A stretch of 45,009 nucleotides of DNA, from contig UZAE01012353.1 of assembly GCA_900617975.1 (NCBI GenBank), positions 1 through 45,009 of the forward strand. Direction: 5' to 3'. Below are positions 25,615-35,524 of this stretch, one piece after another (position 1 is the first letter of the stretch; the number at the start of each line of letters is the position of its first letter). The notes beneath the pieces were generated by a model, which was not told the origin of the DNA, made no database searches, and saw only the letters and a list, made by a program, of their open reading frames with translations. Both the position numbers and the translations under genes were made by a program. The DNA is from Rodentolepis nana. Lineage: Eukaryota; Platyhelminthes; Cestoda; Cyclophyllidea; Hymenolepididae.

Positions 25615-25944
25615 GGGGTGTGCGAAAGACTTACCTCCACGTGGCGCACCCTGGGCAACGTATACTCCTATGGCAAACAAGTCTATAAACCGGCAGTTGA
25701 CTTCTGACTTCAAACTACCATCACCCCATTCTATGTCATATTCGACTACTTCCACAGTATTCACCTCACCCTTTTTCTACCTTTGTGTCTGTCTCTTGTA
25801 CATCTTTGAAACGCTCTTCTGTTCCCCCCCCCCCTCCATCTCCACTTTTTTCACTTTGTTGTTCCTTCCCTCTGTAAAGTCTGAAGTCAACTAATGGGCT
25901 AATGATAACCATCAAAACAGCTACCATTTGATATAAATAAATAA
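25615..25944 (+). repeat. SINE-like element copy 7 with target duplication
   Basis: One of the best-preserved copies, 330 bases. It has a GGGGTGTGCGAAAGAC head with an intact E-box, a C11 run near 25825-25835, and a tail GATATAAATAAATAA. It is flanked by a perfect 13-base ATGTTCGTACTCA at 25602-25614 and 25945-25957. Confidence 0.96.
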
Positions 25945-25957
25945 ATGTTCGTACTCA

Positions 25958-27776
25958 TAGTATTTGAATACAGCACGTGTAAATACAGTAAGTGAAAAAT
26001 GCCAACATCTTGAACATTGACTTCGGGAGATAAATATAAGAGGTCATAGTTCAGGGTCACACGGAAGGCACCGTAAGAGAAATCATTGTGTGAAAAAGAC
26101 CTTTTGGAGGTAGTAATGATAAAAGAATATCTCACAATGGGGAGCAGAAAAATGGTGTGAATAGGTGTATATCTGTGTTAGTGCATTTACAGGACGAGCC
26201 TTAATGCAATGGAATTCGAAATGTATTAAGGCATTCCTCTTCCCATGAAGCTTATGGGTTGGTTACATTCCAATTCCCCAAAATCGGTTTTTCAAGAGTA
26301 ATTTTGAAACCAAGATTTCAAGGTTCATAATCTACCTGCTAAAATTTTGTAGTTGATCCTATCATCAAGATCCATTCGTTTCATTCGACATTCCTTATCG
26401 GTTGCATATCTCATTACTGGGCGGTATTCCTAAAAGAGGCGTGGGTGTTAAAGTAGTTTTTAAAAATAATAGTCAACTAATTTTAGTTCTATTCCTCCAC
26501 TTCCTCATTTGACTTGTTCCATGAGATCTACCAATTCCAAGTGCATAGAACTGACGTATTAGATGCTAGCTTTGGTGTGTTTTGGATAGATTTAACCTCC
26601 ATCAACCTGTATCTCTCATTTTTAGATTATTTTTACTATGCCTAACAGTTTAATGACATTTAGATGTGCCACGTCTCGGTCACGATTTAATTTAATTTCG
26701 TTCTGTACAAGACCTCTGCATTCTTAATTAACATTACTTGCATTTGCAAAATTGAGGGGACAAAGTCCTATTGAAGTGATTGTTTTATTTTGATTCGGTA
26801 CGCTGGTGAAAGAAACTGTAAAAATTCATTTTTTTAATGAACTGGCTTTATTTTGCTAATAATTCAAGCAGGTGATGGAATTCACAACCTTTTGAGTCTA
26901 GATGTTCGAAAGATTCAAAGAGATATCGTTCCCTTTAGAAATAGCGGACGTTTTTTTCAGTTATTGATTTTAGTAAATGGAATCTCATTTTGAGCTTTCA
27001 TAAATTTAATTGCGTATAAATTTGCATTTAATATTGATCTGCAAGAACAAGTATTGTTCTTTTTAATAAGAGGTTGGAATGAATCCTATAGTAAAATAAT
27101 TTATTTATAAGAGTTAACCAAGAAATCCTGAAAACAGATATTTATGAGAGAAACTTTATTGAAAGAGGACTTCACCCTTCTTTGGCAGAAATCGAATTTC
27201 TGGTTGTTTATAAATAATGGGTTTAATTTTTCATATTTTTGAATTTTTGAAATGGTCACAGCTTTGCAATTTTGAAGCTAAGACATTTATACTTCAACAA
27301 AAGCATATATCTCAAGTTAAAATCATGGTTTACGTTGCTATATAAAAGTCACTCGCTTTTTCCTTTCAGTAGCGGTAAAAGACTGCATTTTTCTATATCA
27401 GCGCTCTGTATCATGATTGATACTACTGCTCATAAAGAAAATACGATAAGAAAATGCGTATTTTCCATTCAAGGTTTTAAAATATTAGCTTTTTAAGGCC
27501 TTGAAGTGACCCATGACGTTACCCATTTGTAGCTTTGGCGTAATTCTCTAATCTTGGTATTTTAGATACAAACCTTCAATATGTAATAAAATTTTGTAAG
27601 GCTTATTCCAGGAAAATACAGAATTTTAAAAACTCATTTAATAGTTTGAATGGATTTGATAACAAAGGGGCCTTTTTTACAAAACGTAGGCCTGCCGTCA
27701 CGCCTAAAGAAAGAAAAGAACTACAGTTACGCACGCTATCAGTTAAAGCGCTTCGTCATCTCCTCCTCGCTCACTG
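25958..27776. other. AT-rich spacer upstream of the prominin promoter
   Basis: No gene, RNA or repeat was recognised. A CRE/ATF-like TGACGTTA lies at 27514-27521, 450 bases before the prominin start, and may or may not be functional. Confidence 0.45.
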
Positions 27777-27842
27777 ATTGGATCGAGTACTTGACCAATC
27801 AGAGATTAGCGTGTATGTTAGCCAATAAAGTGCTTATAAAAG
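27777..27842 (+). promoter_or_regulatory. Core promoter: three CCAAT boxes and a TATA box
   Basis: ATTGG (a reverse CCAAT) at 27777-27781, CCAAT at 27795-27799, CCAAT at 27822-27826 and TATAAAAG at 27835-27842 lie in 66 bases. This spacing is typical of NF-Y plus TBP promoters and predicts transcription starting near 27860-27868, about 100 bases before the prominin start codon. All elements point at the plus-strand gene. Function is inferred from the motifs only. Confidence 0.65.
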
Positions 27843-27914
27843 GCCAGGGATTGCAGTTGTAAATAACGAAATTCGCGTTAACAAGGTTTCGTCAGAGGTG
27901 TTCGAACGTTGTTA

Positions 27915-28001
27915 ATGCGGTTTTGCTTTTGTAAAGAACTCGTTCTCTCTAGATCACCAAATCATGGAAGCTTTTTATCATGCTGCTACTGGAGTTGTTA
28001 A
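27915..28001 (+). CDS. Upstream ORF overlapping the prominin start
   Basis: A 28-codon frame opens at ATG 27915, in the predicted leader, and ends at TAA 27999-28001, overlapping the first 38 bases of the prominin frame in another phase. If it stays in the mRNA it should reduce initiation at 27964. Splicing to the acceptor at 27951-27952 would remove its start. It is probably regulatory rather than a source of a functional peptide. Confidence 0.3.
   Translation: MRFCFCKELVLSRSPNHGSFLSCCYWSC
27941..27952 (+). promoter_or_regulatory. Strong 3' splice acceptor just before the prominin ATG
   Basis: CGTTCTCTCTAG is a pyrimidine-rich acceptor ending 11 bases before the ATG. It could receive a trans-spliced leader, as many flatworm mRNAs do. 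It could also end a 67-base leader intron starting at the AAG/GTTTCG junction at 27885/27886. Either event would delete the upstream ORF start. No spliced-leader RNA gene was found in the window. Confidence 0.35.
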
Positions 28002-30705
28002 TACGGCACAACGGAATTTAGATGGGGGTATTTTCACATTCATTTTGGATCGACAAACAGATTCTCCGGAAATTACTCAAAGTATTGATGATTCGATCTT
28101 TTATACCCACTTTATCAATAAAATCAGTTCTGGAGGTTTCTTGGCAGGGATATTTTTCGGTCTCCTCTGGTGTATCTGTCTACTTGCCGGATTTTTCTTC
28201 ATATGGTGGCTAAGATGCCGAAAAACTTCACCTTTATCTACCCTTCGGCTCATGAAACACCAATCTTCCGTCGAGTCCGGTAAATCCAACAACATTGAAT
28301 TGCCGAAAAAATCCAAGCTCTTCCTTCGACGTCGACGGCTACAATCAAACTGGTTGTGCATTGCATTTCAATGTTGTGGTTTTAGTACCCTGGTCGGTTT
28401 TCTCCTTATTTTCTCTATTCTTGGGTTTGTCACCAGTTATTCCCTACATACTTCATTAACCACAGAATCGCCTTCCTTCTCCCATACGCAAAATCTCACT
28501 TTTATATCAAATAATTGGGGCCTTTATCCCGGCGTTTCATCAGCTCTTCAAAGTGTTCGAAATTATTCAGCAAACTTTCTGGATAATGTTCGTGTTTCAA
28601 CAGCACCTGCAGTAGATAATTTGATTCAAGCGACCATGGAAATGCAAAACCAAACAACCATTAAAGTCAATGATCTCTTGCATAGTATGTTGGGCATTGA
28701 TAGGGCATTCGACCTTGCCGACAAGGTGGGCTCACATACTGTCAAGTTACTTAATTTGGTAAACCCCCTAAAAAATTACATTAATGAGTACACAGATGCT
28801 GTATCCTCTTTGAGTATGGCTATTGCCCGGTGGAACGGATATATGGAACAACTTCATGGTGAAAAGAACTTAAGCGCCACCAAGGTGTGTGATGGAAATG
28901 CTACTTGTGTGTTACCAGTTCTTTCCGGCGCAGAAGTGACTGTTAATTCAAACTGGCGTCTTTCTCGATTCGATTTCGCAATAGCACTTAACTTTGTCAC
29001 TGATGCGCAGAATCGAACTCCAGAAGTGATTAAGGAGCAATTGACTTCAGCCCGTCAAATTGCATCAAAGCAGCTCGACAAAACATTCGAGAAAATGCGG
29101 GCGGAAATCGATATTCCTGGATCTCTGCGTAATATGACGGAACGAAATTGGTTTATTTTGGCCGAAAAACTAAAGGCTGTGAATACAATCATTGATAGTC
29201 TCTCTGAATTCATTTCAAGCAAAATTTTTCCAATAACAAAAGTTGGATCCAATTACAATCTTGCAATCTGCTGCCTGATCTGGCTCTTTATGCTTGGTGT
29301 TGTACTTGCGTTGTCTGTCCTTCTATATCATTACCACTGTACCAACTCTACAATCGAGTCGCGGAATCGTAAGAAGATCAGATGCGTTTCATCATTTTTA
29401 CTCATCATTCTCATTCTTTGCATTTTTGTTTCCTGTGTGCTCTTCCTTGTTTCTGGCTATGCATATACTGAAATCTGTCGCTATGTCAGTCCTGATCGTG
29501 CAGTTTTGGAGTATTCATTTGATAAAAAATCCGGTAAATATCAGGAGTCCTTCGTTCTTGATACTTACATTAACTCCTATCTCGATCAAAATTGGAATAC
29601 TATCGTTGAGAAAATAAAAACAACTCTAAACGACAGCGAGAGTGAAGAAATGCCTATTCCAAGGATACGCAGCCCCATCTATGCTCTGAATGTTGCTTGC
29701 AAAAATAACGCTGGCATTTTAGATGCCTTCGGCGCTGTAGACAATTTCAATTACTCTGCACTAAATAAACCCGAGTTGACACAAGAGTTCGTCGAAAAAG
29801 GGCGCAAGATTATGAGGGAGACTTTGGTTGAACTCAACGTTACTGAAATGTTTCCCCCTGATACTACAGAATCGATTCAATTGGGCTCCCGTTTGGATGA
29901 CTTTTTGATTCCATTCGATAAAGCTCGTCAGGAACTTCCATGGGATTTTTTGAATGTAACATCTCGGAACAAAACGTTGCTAATGACCGGAACAGACTTG
30001 TCTGCATTGTGGAAGGATTATTATGCCTTTTTGAGTAAGGGCAATCTTGCCGTTGAGACTCTTGAAAGAGCTGACGAACTTGCCAATATTGTCTTCAACT
30101 TATCAGCGGAAATCACAAAATTGCTTGAATCGGTGGATGGAATTCTTCAGGGCTTGGAGAATATAACAAAAATAGGACCAACAGCCTTGGAATTACAGTC
30201 GATATACGATAATTTAATGGATCAAGTTCGAAATCGCGAGGATCTTATTGTGAAAGCCTTGAATCTTTACGACACTCATGTGGCCAAAGAACTTCCACAG
30301 AAATCAAACGAATTAATTCGCAAATACGGTCCGGCTTTGCTTCGAGAGGTCGGCCGTTGTAGGAACTTACATGATGCCTATTCATCTGGAGTCGCCGCAG
30401 TATGTGATTCTGTAATTGAACCCCTCAATGGAGTATGGTTCTTTGCTGGGTTGTGTATTCTCATCTCTACCATTCTAATCACACTGGGATTACTTTTTCT
30501 ACTACACAAAATCCCTCCTTTCCCCCATGCTGTTGCTGTCGACGTAAACGAGCCTTTATGCATCGCTCCCCATGAACAAAGTTTCCTAAAACCCGGTGAA
30601 AATTTGACCTCTGTAAATGGAGTTAGGATTGTCCAACCACCGGGTATTCACTCGTTGATAAGGGGGCAGCATTCGCGCCCACAAACGCCCACTTCGCAAG
30701 TGTAG
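27964..30705 (+). CDS. Prominin-like pentaspan membrane glycoprotein, intronless
   Basis: 913 residues in one exon. Predicted membrane spans are at about 59-82, 138-160, 431-456, 475-498 and 824-848. Two large extracellular loops lie at about 162-430 and 500-822, the prominin plan of five spans and two big loops. At least eleven N-glycosylation sequons sit in these loops (for example N177, N312, N390, N596, N664, N733). Loop cysteines C309/C315 and C505, C579, C799 and C814 resemble family positions, with EICRYV after span 4 and a paired-cysteine motif before span 5. Prominins mark plasma-membrane protrusions such as microvilli and cilia and bind membrane cholesterol. The cytosolic loop 83-130 is basic (RRRR). 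The 65-residue tail ends SQV, a class I PDZ-ligand pattern. No cleavable signal peptide is visible and the pre-span-1 segment is short (58 residues), so span 1 may act as a signal anchor. The start ATG has A at -3 and G at +4, and the frame is closed upstream at 27913. The paralogue (PROM1 or PROM2) cannot be assigned. Confidence 0.88.
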   Translation: MEAFYHAATGVVNTAQRNLDGGIFTFILDRQTDSPEITQSIDDSIFYTHFINKISSGGFLAGIFFGLLWCICLLAGFFFIWWLRCRKTSPLSTLRLMKHQSSVESGKSNNIELPKKSKLFLRRRRLQSNWLCIAFQCCGFSTLVGFLLIFSILGFVTSYSLHTSLTTESPSFSHTQNLTFISNNWGLYPGVSSALQSVRNYSANFLDNVRVSTAPAVDNLIQATMEMQNQTTIKVNDLLHSMLGIDRAFDLADKVGSHTVKLLNLVNPLKNYINEYTDAVSSLSMAIARWNGYMEQLHGEKNLSATKVCDGNATCVLPVLSGAEVTVNSNWRLSRFDFAIALNFVTDAQNRTPEVIKEQLTSARQIASKQLDKTFEKMRAEIDIPGSLRNMTERNWFILAEKLKAVNTIIDSLSEFISSKIFPITKVGSNYNLAICCLIWLFMLGVVLALSVLLYHYHCTNSTIESRNRKKIRCVSSFLLIILILCIFVSCVLFLVSGYAYTEICRYVSPDRAVLEYSFDKKSGKYQESFVLDTYINSYLDQNWNTIVEKIKTTLNDSESEEMPIPRIRSPIYALNVACKNNAGILDAFGAVDNFNYSALNKPELTQEFVEKGRKIMRETLVELNVTEMFPPDTTESIQLGSRLDDFLIPFDKARQELPWDFLNVTSRNKTLLMTGTDLSALWKDYYAFLSKGNLAVETLERADELANIVFNLSAEITKLLESVDGILQGLENITKIGPTALELQSIYDNLMDQVRNREDLIVKALNLYDTHVAKELPQKSNELIRKYGPALLREVGRCRNLHDAYSSGVAAVCDSVIEPLNGVWFFAGLCILISTILITLGLLFLLHKIPPFPHAVAVDVNEPLCIAPHEQSFLKPGENLTSVNGVRIVQPPGIHSLIRGQHSRPQTPTSQV

Positions 30706-30853
30706 CGCCATTGACTTCCAAGTCCCCCACTGCTACCGGTCTTTCTTTGTATAACAATCCCCATATCTCTCCACTACCCAACTGTACAGTCTCTCAAAAC
30801 GTTCATTCCGGTGCTGCCGTTCACTACCCGTGCTTGACCTCTCTACCCCCCCC

Positions 30854-30868
30854 NNNNNNNNNNNNNNN
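30854..30868. other. Assembly gap (15 Ns)
   Basis: Fifteen Ns directly after a run of eight Cs. The true length is unknown. The placement suggests a sequencing failure in a C homopolymer, probably longer than shown. Confidence 0.98.
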
Positions 30869-30904
30869 TGCATTTCATACTTGCCAGAATGCCTTTTTAG
30901 TTTC

Positions 30905-30910
30905 ATTAAA
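30905..30910 (+). terminator. Possible poly(A) signal of the prominin gene
   Basis: ATTAAA, the commonest variant signal, lies 200 bases after the prominin stop and just beyond the assembly gap. No canonical AATAAA was seen nearer. Confidence 0.3.
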
Positions 30911-32379
30911 GCAAATGCTGTTTTAAAAGATGAGGATTTGAAAAAAATATATATGTGGAATACCATTTTTGTGAACTTGTTCTCTGTATAGCTAAAACTC
31001 GCACTCAATTAGAGGTTTTGGAGGACATTAACGGGTTTGTTGCTGTAGGAGTTCTGTTCCCACTCATTTGGCATGCTAGGATCTTCTTAATATAGTTACC
31101 AAAAGCTAATATTCAAGGTCATTTGTGTAATATTGATAGCGGAGGCTGGGTACTGGAATGGTTGTGGATGTAGTGGGTAGGCGGCTTAGTTAAACTATGT
31201 CTCACAGTAACTGAAGGGGGTTGGGACACTATGCCGACAAATAAGGTAGTTTATCGGCTTTTACTATACTTAAACAACAGTAAGAAAAGATGGCGATTCA
31301 TGCAGGTTTTGGTTTTTTGTACTTGGTGCACTGAGATTCATTGGCATAAGTGCCTTAAATATGGCGAGGTATAAAGTAGTTCGCCCGTCGATAGCTTGGT
31401 GAAATATTATAGACTGGTATAGACGAATTATCTCGAATAATCCATTCAGACTGGGAGTTCCGTCAGTTTGAAAACGAATTTGTTCATTATGGAAGCGGGG
31501 AATTTCTGCCCGGCATTCTATCTTCCAGCGGTGCTTGAGCACTATCAAAACGTACCATGCACTCAATAGTATCTAGGCAGTCTCTCTTCTTTGATCTGTT
31601 GGCTTTTAACCTGTTTGGACATGTCACTGATTTAAACTGTGGAGAAGGGAAAGATGAAATCGAAGTTTCTTCCTTTAAACCACGCTTTCTACGTAAAACC
31701 AATAGAGGTTTAGATCCGTTTGATCTTCATTTCTTGAGATTTTTTCAATATCCTTTCAGGACTTTAGTTTAAACCCCAGCGGCTGAAGTTGCGACAAGAT
31801 CCGGGCATTTAGCCGTTAACTGGCCTAAGATGAGGACCCATTTTTTTAATGCTCAGATAACTCTAAGCATAGTTTTAATTAAGTTGAATAGACTTGATGC
31901 CTCATTTAAGTTAGTGGTTCAAGAACCAGACAAAACCCCTTCTGTTGTCTGCAAATACAGGTCGCGCCTCATAACTGATGAAATCTAAAGTGTCTGTAGC
32001 TAGCAAAGTAACCACACACCTCGGCTCCAATTTGGAACTAATTTATATTGTGTGTTTGAGCCCCATAGACAGGTATTTGTTAAATATTAAATTGGCAAGA
32101 ATTCTAAATGCGCATTCATCTGCTTGCTACAATTGGAGAATTCGGACCTGTAAAACTTGCCTTCCGGTACTAATAAAACGGAATGAAGGGCTGCATGCTC
32201 ATCCGTGTAGCCTTCCCAAGGACCATGGTAATTCTATCGATCCCCACAGGCACCGAAACAGCTACCTTATGACTTCCTTAATCACAGACTAGATAAAATT
32301 AATTCGACAGCATACCCAATAGAAGGCTCAAGTATACCATACGCAACACTACATTTTTTTGTTCTTATTTTTCACTTAA

Positions 32380-32674
32380 GGGGTGCGCGATAGACTGACC
32401 TCCACGTGGTGCACCCTGGGCAAAGTATACTCATACGGCAAAAAAGTCTATTAACTGGCAGTTGACTTCTGACTTCAAATTACCATGACCCCACTGTACG
32501 TCATATTCGACCACTTCCACAGTACTTATCTTACCTATTCTCTGCTAGTCTGTCTCCCTTAAATCTGTCTCGTCATTTTGTCACTTTGATGTTTCTCCTC
32601 CTCTCTATGGAGCCCGAAGTCAGCTAAATAGCTAATGAAAACTAACAAAACGTCTACCATTTGAAATAAATACA
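32380..32674 (+). repeat. SINE-like element copy 8 with target duplication
   Basis: Copy of 295 bases with an intact head GGGGTGCGCGATAGAC and E-box. The internal region is shortened: the poly-C run and the sequence before it are deleted. It is flanked by a perfect 14-base TATTTTTCACTTAA at 32366-32379 and 32675-32688. Confidence 0.95.
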
Positions 32675-32688
32675 TATTTTTCACTTAA

Positions 32689-33574
32689 TCTGAAAAGCGT
32701 TGATAATGGTAATGTTAGCATTTTGACCAGTTTTCCTGAACTTGGGACTATCCGCTGTGACAGCCTTGGTTGACATAATTAAAGGCAGATTGGAAAGACT
32801 GTTTGAGATTTCTGTCTCAAATGAATTTGATGGCTTAGCCAATGCAACTCCTCCACCTCCTGCAATTTTTTCCCTCTCTTCGCTCCACTGCATTTATGGG
32901 CTTTCGCAAAAGATTATTCGAGTTTGAAAAGCCACGCAACCGTAGCACTTAATCTAATAAAATGGACTTCACAATAATTCTACACTGCCATAGACCAGTT
33001 TCGAGAAAATTATTCTTCGGTTAAATTTAAAATTTACCTGAATGAGTTAAATAAATGAAAAAAGGCTTTTGATATTTTTATAGATTACATGGTCTTCGAA
33101 TTCGAACGCATTACTAAGCCATCGATAATAGTTTTTGTAAAAAAATCTGTCACTTAGAGTTTGTTATTTGATAGGATGCCGTCAAAACATCGCTCAGAGG
33201 TGCTGTGTTTATGCTTTACCTCATTAATTGTCTCTAAACAGCCCATCATTCATGCCAATAGGTGGTAGCACTCCGCTTCTGACATGTTAATAGGCATTAG
33301 GAACATAAACTACTATCATAACACCAACAGCATAAACACAACCTGTGGTCATTTGTTTAGGGTCCTTGTTTAGTTAATAAAGTGTCTTGGGAGTAACCGC
33401 ACTTTTGTTTCATCTCTCTCCAGATCAAAATCAAAGGTTATCTACCGATATCCAGTGGACTAGAGGACCATTGAGGCAGAAACATTACCTAATAGTATTT
33501 CGGCCTTATTGAAAGATCTCAAATTTCAGAATGTATAACTTCCAATAGTACGATTAATTTGAGGTGAAACTAGC
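32689..33574. other. Spacer with a weak minus-strand ORF
   Basis: A 70-codon minus-strand ORF with an ATG (32893-32681) is polar and rich in S, N, T and K. It is preceded by an acceptor-like ATGCAG, and its last bases run into the flanking duplication of copy 8. There is no family match. It might be a terminal exon, but it is not supported enough to call. The rest shows nothing recognisable. Confidence 0.35.
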
Positions 33575-33966
33575 TTAATTAAAGTACTTTTCGTAGTTCT
33601 TTTTTGGTTCAAAAGCAATTGTGGTAGTTTCTCTTGTTAAATAACGACGAAATTGTACTCTTGGGTTTATTTGATTCTTGTACTTATTGCAGTATAATGG
33701 AATGCTAATGTATGACGTTTTTGGCGCATTGCTCCAAGCACGTAATTGGTCTCCCAAAATTTTGCGAATGGCGATGATTTTGACCTCTTTCCGTATGGTA
33801 AGCTAAAAACATAATATTACGAATGAAATTAGTAAGAAATTATAAGATCGATCGTAGTGCAGTCACTGACCTTAATGTCCGCCAAGATAAACTTGCAGGT
33901 TTCTTCGGGTGCACTTTACCAATCCGATTTGATTAATTACTAAAGTCCAAAGATACGCAAGGACAT
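33575..33966 (-). CDS. Speculative three-exon gene, 98-residue unknown protein
   Basis: Complement of 33941-33966, 33871-33913 and 33575-33802, running from an ATG to TAA. The proposed introns are GT-AG, of 27 bases (33940-33914) and 68 bases (33870-33803). The second has a good donor AAG/GTCAGT and a good acceptor TGTTTTTAG. Both preserve frame, and the sizes match the two intron classes in the MORN5 gene. The product would begin MSLRIFGLY, be basic and aromatic-rich, and lack a signal peptide or membrane span. I do not recognise a family. An alternative frame through the same exons is also partly open, and with so many possible splice sites a chance model cannot be excluded. Confidence 0.22.
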
Positions 33967-34290
33967 TTGTAAAATAGAAGGGCAATTTTTATCATTCTTC
34001 CGAATACATTTCCATGTTTACGCATATACTACTCTCCCTGTTCTAACTTGAAACAAGAGACGACAGCAATGGCTTACAAGGGTTGAGGTTTTTTTTCAGA
34101 AATCGTTTAATGAACATTTCTTATTATACATTACTAAAATTATTGACTTAAATTAATATATCGCACAGCCCGACGAATTTGAATGGAATAATATGGAGAA
34201 CTTTCGAATAGATTTTTTTCTGTTTTAAAAATTAATACATTTTCAAAGTTTACTCTCCTATTTGACATCAAAGCTCCAACTCAAAAATAT
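33967..34290. other. Short AT-rich spacer
   Basis: Nothing recognised between the speculative small gene and SINE copy 9. No TATA or CCAAT arrangement like that of the prominin gene is present. Confidence 0.4.
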
Positions 34291-34619
34291 CTATATTTAT
34301 TTCAAACGGCAGGCATTTTGATAGTTATCAATAGCCCTTTAGTTGACTTCGGGCTTCACAGAAGGGAGGAACATCAAAGTGAGAAAAATTTGACAAGGGA
34401 AAAGAAGAGCGTATCACAGATGTAAGAGACAGACAGGCACAAAGGCAGAGAAGAGGCTAGATGAGTACGGTGGAAGGGGTCGAATATGACATGCAGTGTG
34501 ATCATGGTAGTTTGAAGTCAGAGGTCAACTGCCAGTTGATAGACCTTTTGGCCGTATGAGTCTACGTTACCCAGGGTGCACCACGAGGAGGTAAGCCTAT
34601 CGCACCCCCCCCCAACCCC
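34291..34619 (-). repeat. SINE-like element copy 9
   Basis: Full-length minus-strand copy. The tail side is CTATATTTATTTCAAACGG, and the head ends in an expanded C9 run at 34605-34613. The E-box is mutated to CACGAG. No convincing target duplication was found, so the ends are approximate to about 10 bases. Confidence 0.9.
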
Positions 34620-35524
34620 AAAATAATAAGGACATAAATTTTAACGAGATGGGGAGCCGAACCACAATTGCAGGTCGCAGAATATCTCTCGTTCAAGGCC
34701 CTCCTCCCTTCTCTAAGAATTTACTTTTCTTATTTCACCAATCGATATTATATGACCCGTGAAAACAAGTGAATAAATGAAATAGTTTGTATAATCTCTA
34801 TATGGTCCTAAAGCAACTATTAGATTTAGATTAATTCTAGTTGGTGAATGAAGTCATTGATTTCTGCATTGAATTTCTCTGTAATGTGTAACACTGACTT
34901 TAAGCTCACTTCCAAACATTAATACTCAAAATAGTATATTGGTTTGCGTATTTTCTTATAAAATTCAACAGAAGTTATAAGAGGAAGCCGAAAAAAATCA
35001 CAAGTTTATAGAGAAAGCTTTCAAAGCTCCTTTAAGAAAATGTTCTATCAATTAGCTGGAACCTCTGTTACAGGAAACTCGCATTTTACAGAATCTCTAG
35101 TTAAAATCAGTTAACTAGTGCGGTAGGTTGTTCAAGCCATTGGATGAGCATTTATCCCACAACTTTTCACGTATCAGTTGTGCACATTAGCAATTGCATC
35201 ATCGACATACATATAGAGGAATAACGATGATGCCATTCCACTCCCGGACCAATGACAGTTTTACTCGGACCAACTGCCAAGATACCGGGAGCTCTACTAG
35301 CATGAGTCCTAGCAGGCTGTATAGAAACCACCAGGGTTCAGAAAACTCACCTCCAAACAAGTTTGTCTTGATTTTAGTTTATCCGTATTTCACCGTATTA
35401 AATGCTTCAGTATTTTTCCCTGTATTGTGGCATAAATCATGAATATTAAGAAAGTTTCTTTACTTTAAATCAACCATCGGAAAGAGGCTTCAAACACAAT
35501 GACGATGTTAAACGAAGGAATTGC
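34620..35524. other. Spacer between SINE copies 9 and 10
   Basis: No gene recognised. The 82-codon ORF at 35194 has no family features. Confidence 0.4.

Larger units (their letters stand above)
30706..32365. other. Downstream of prominin: 3' UTR and unassigned sequence
   Basis: The first about 150 bases are C/T-rich and run into a C8 stretch and an assembly gap. A variant poly(A) signal follows at 30905. Between 31270 and 32292 the composition is less AT-rich and short frames exist on both strands, for example a minus-strand pair at 31702-31270 that a 34-base GT-AG segment could join. None has a recognised family, and strands compete for the same bases. This could be an unrecognised gene or simply non-coding. 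Confidence 0.4.

Noticed and set aside
25670..25894. Shared open frame in several SINE copies (also in copies 5, 11 and 14) as a possible encoded peptide
   Set aside because: The frame has no conserved ATG and is explained by the C/T-rich strand, which is poor in stop codons. The frame is broken in other copies.
31270..31702. Minus-strand frames that a 34-base GT-AG segment could join
   Set aside because: The acceptor has no pyrimidine tract, the plus strand is equally open over part of the region, and no family was recognised.
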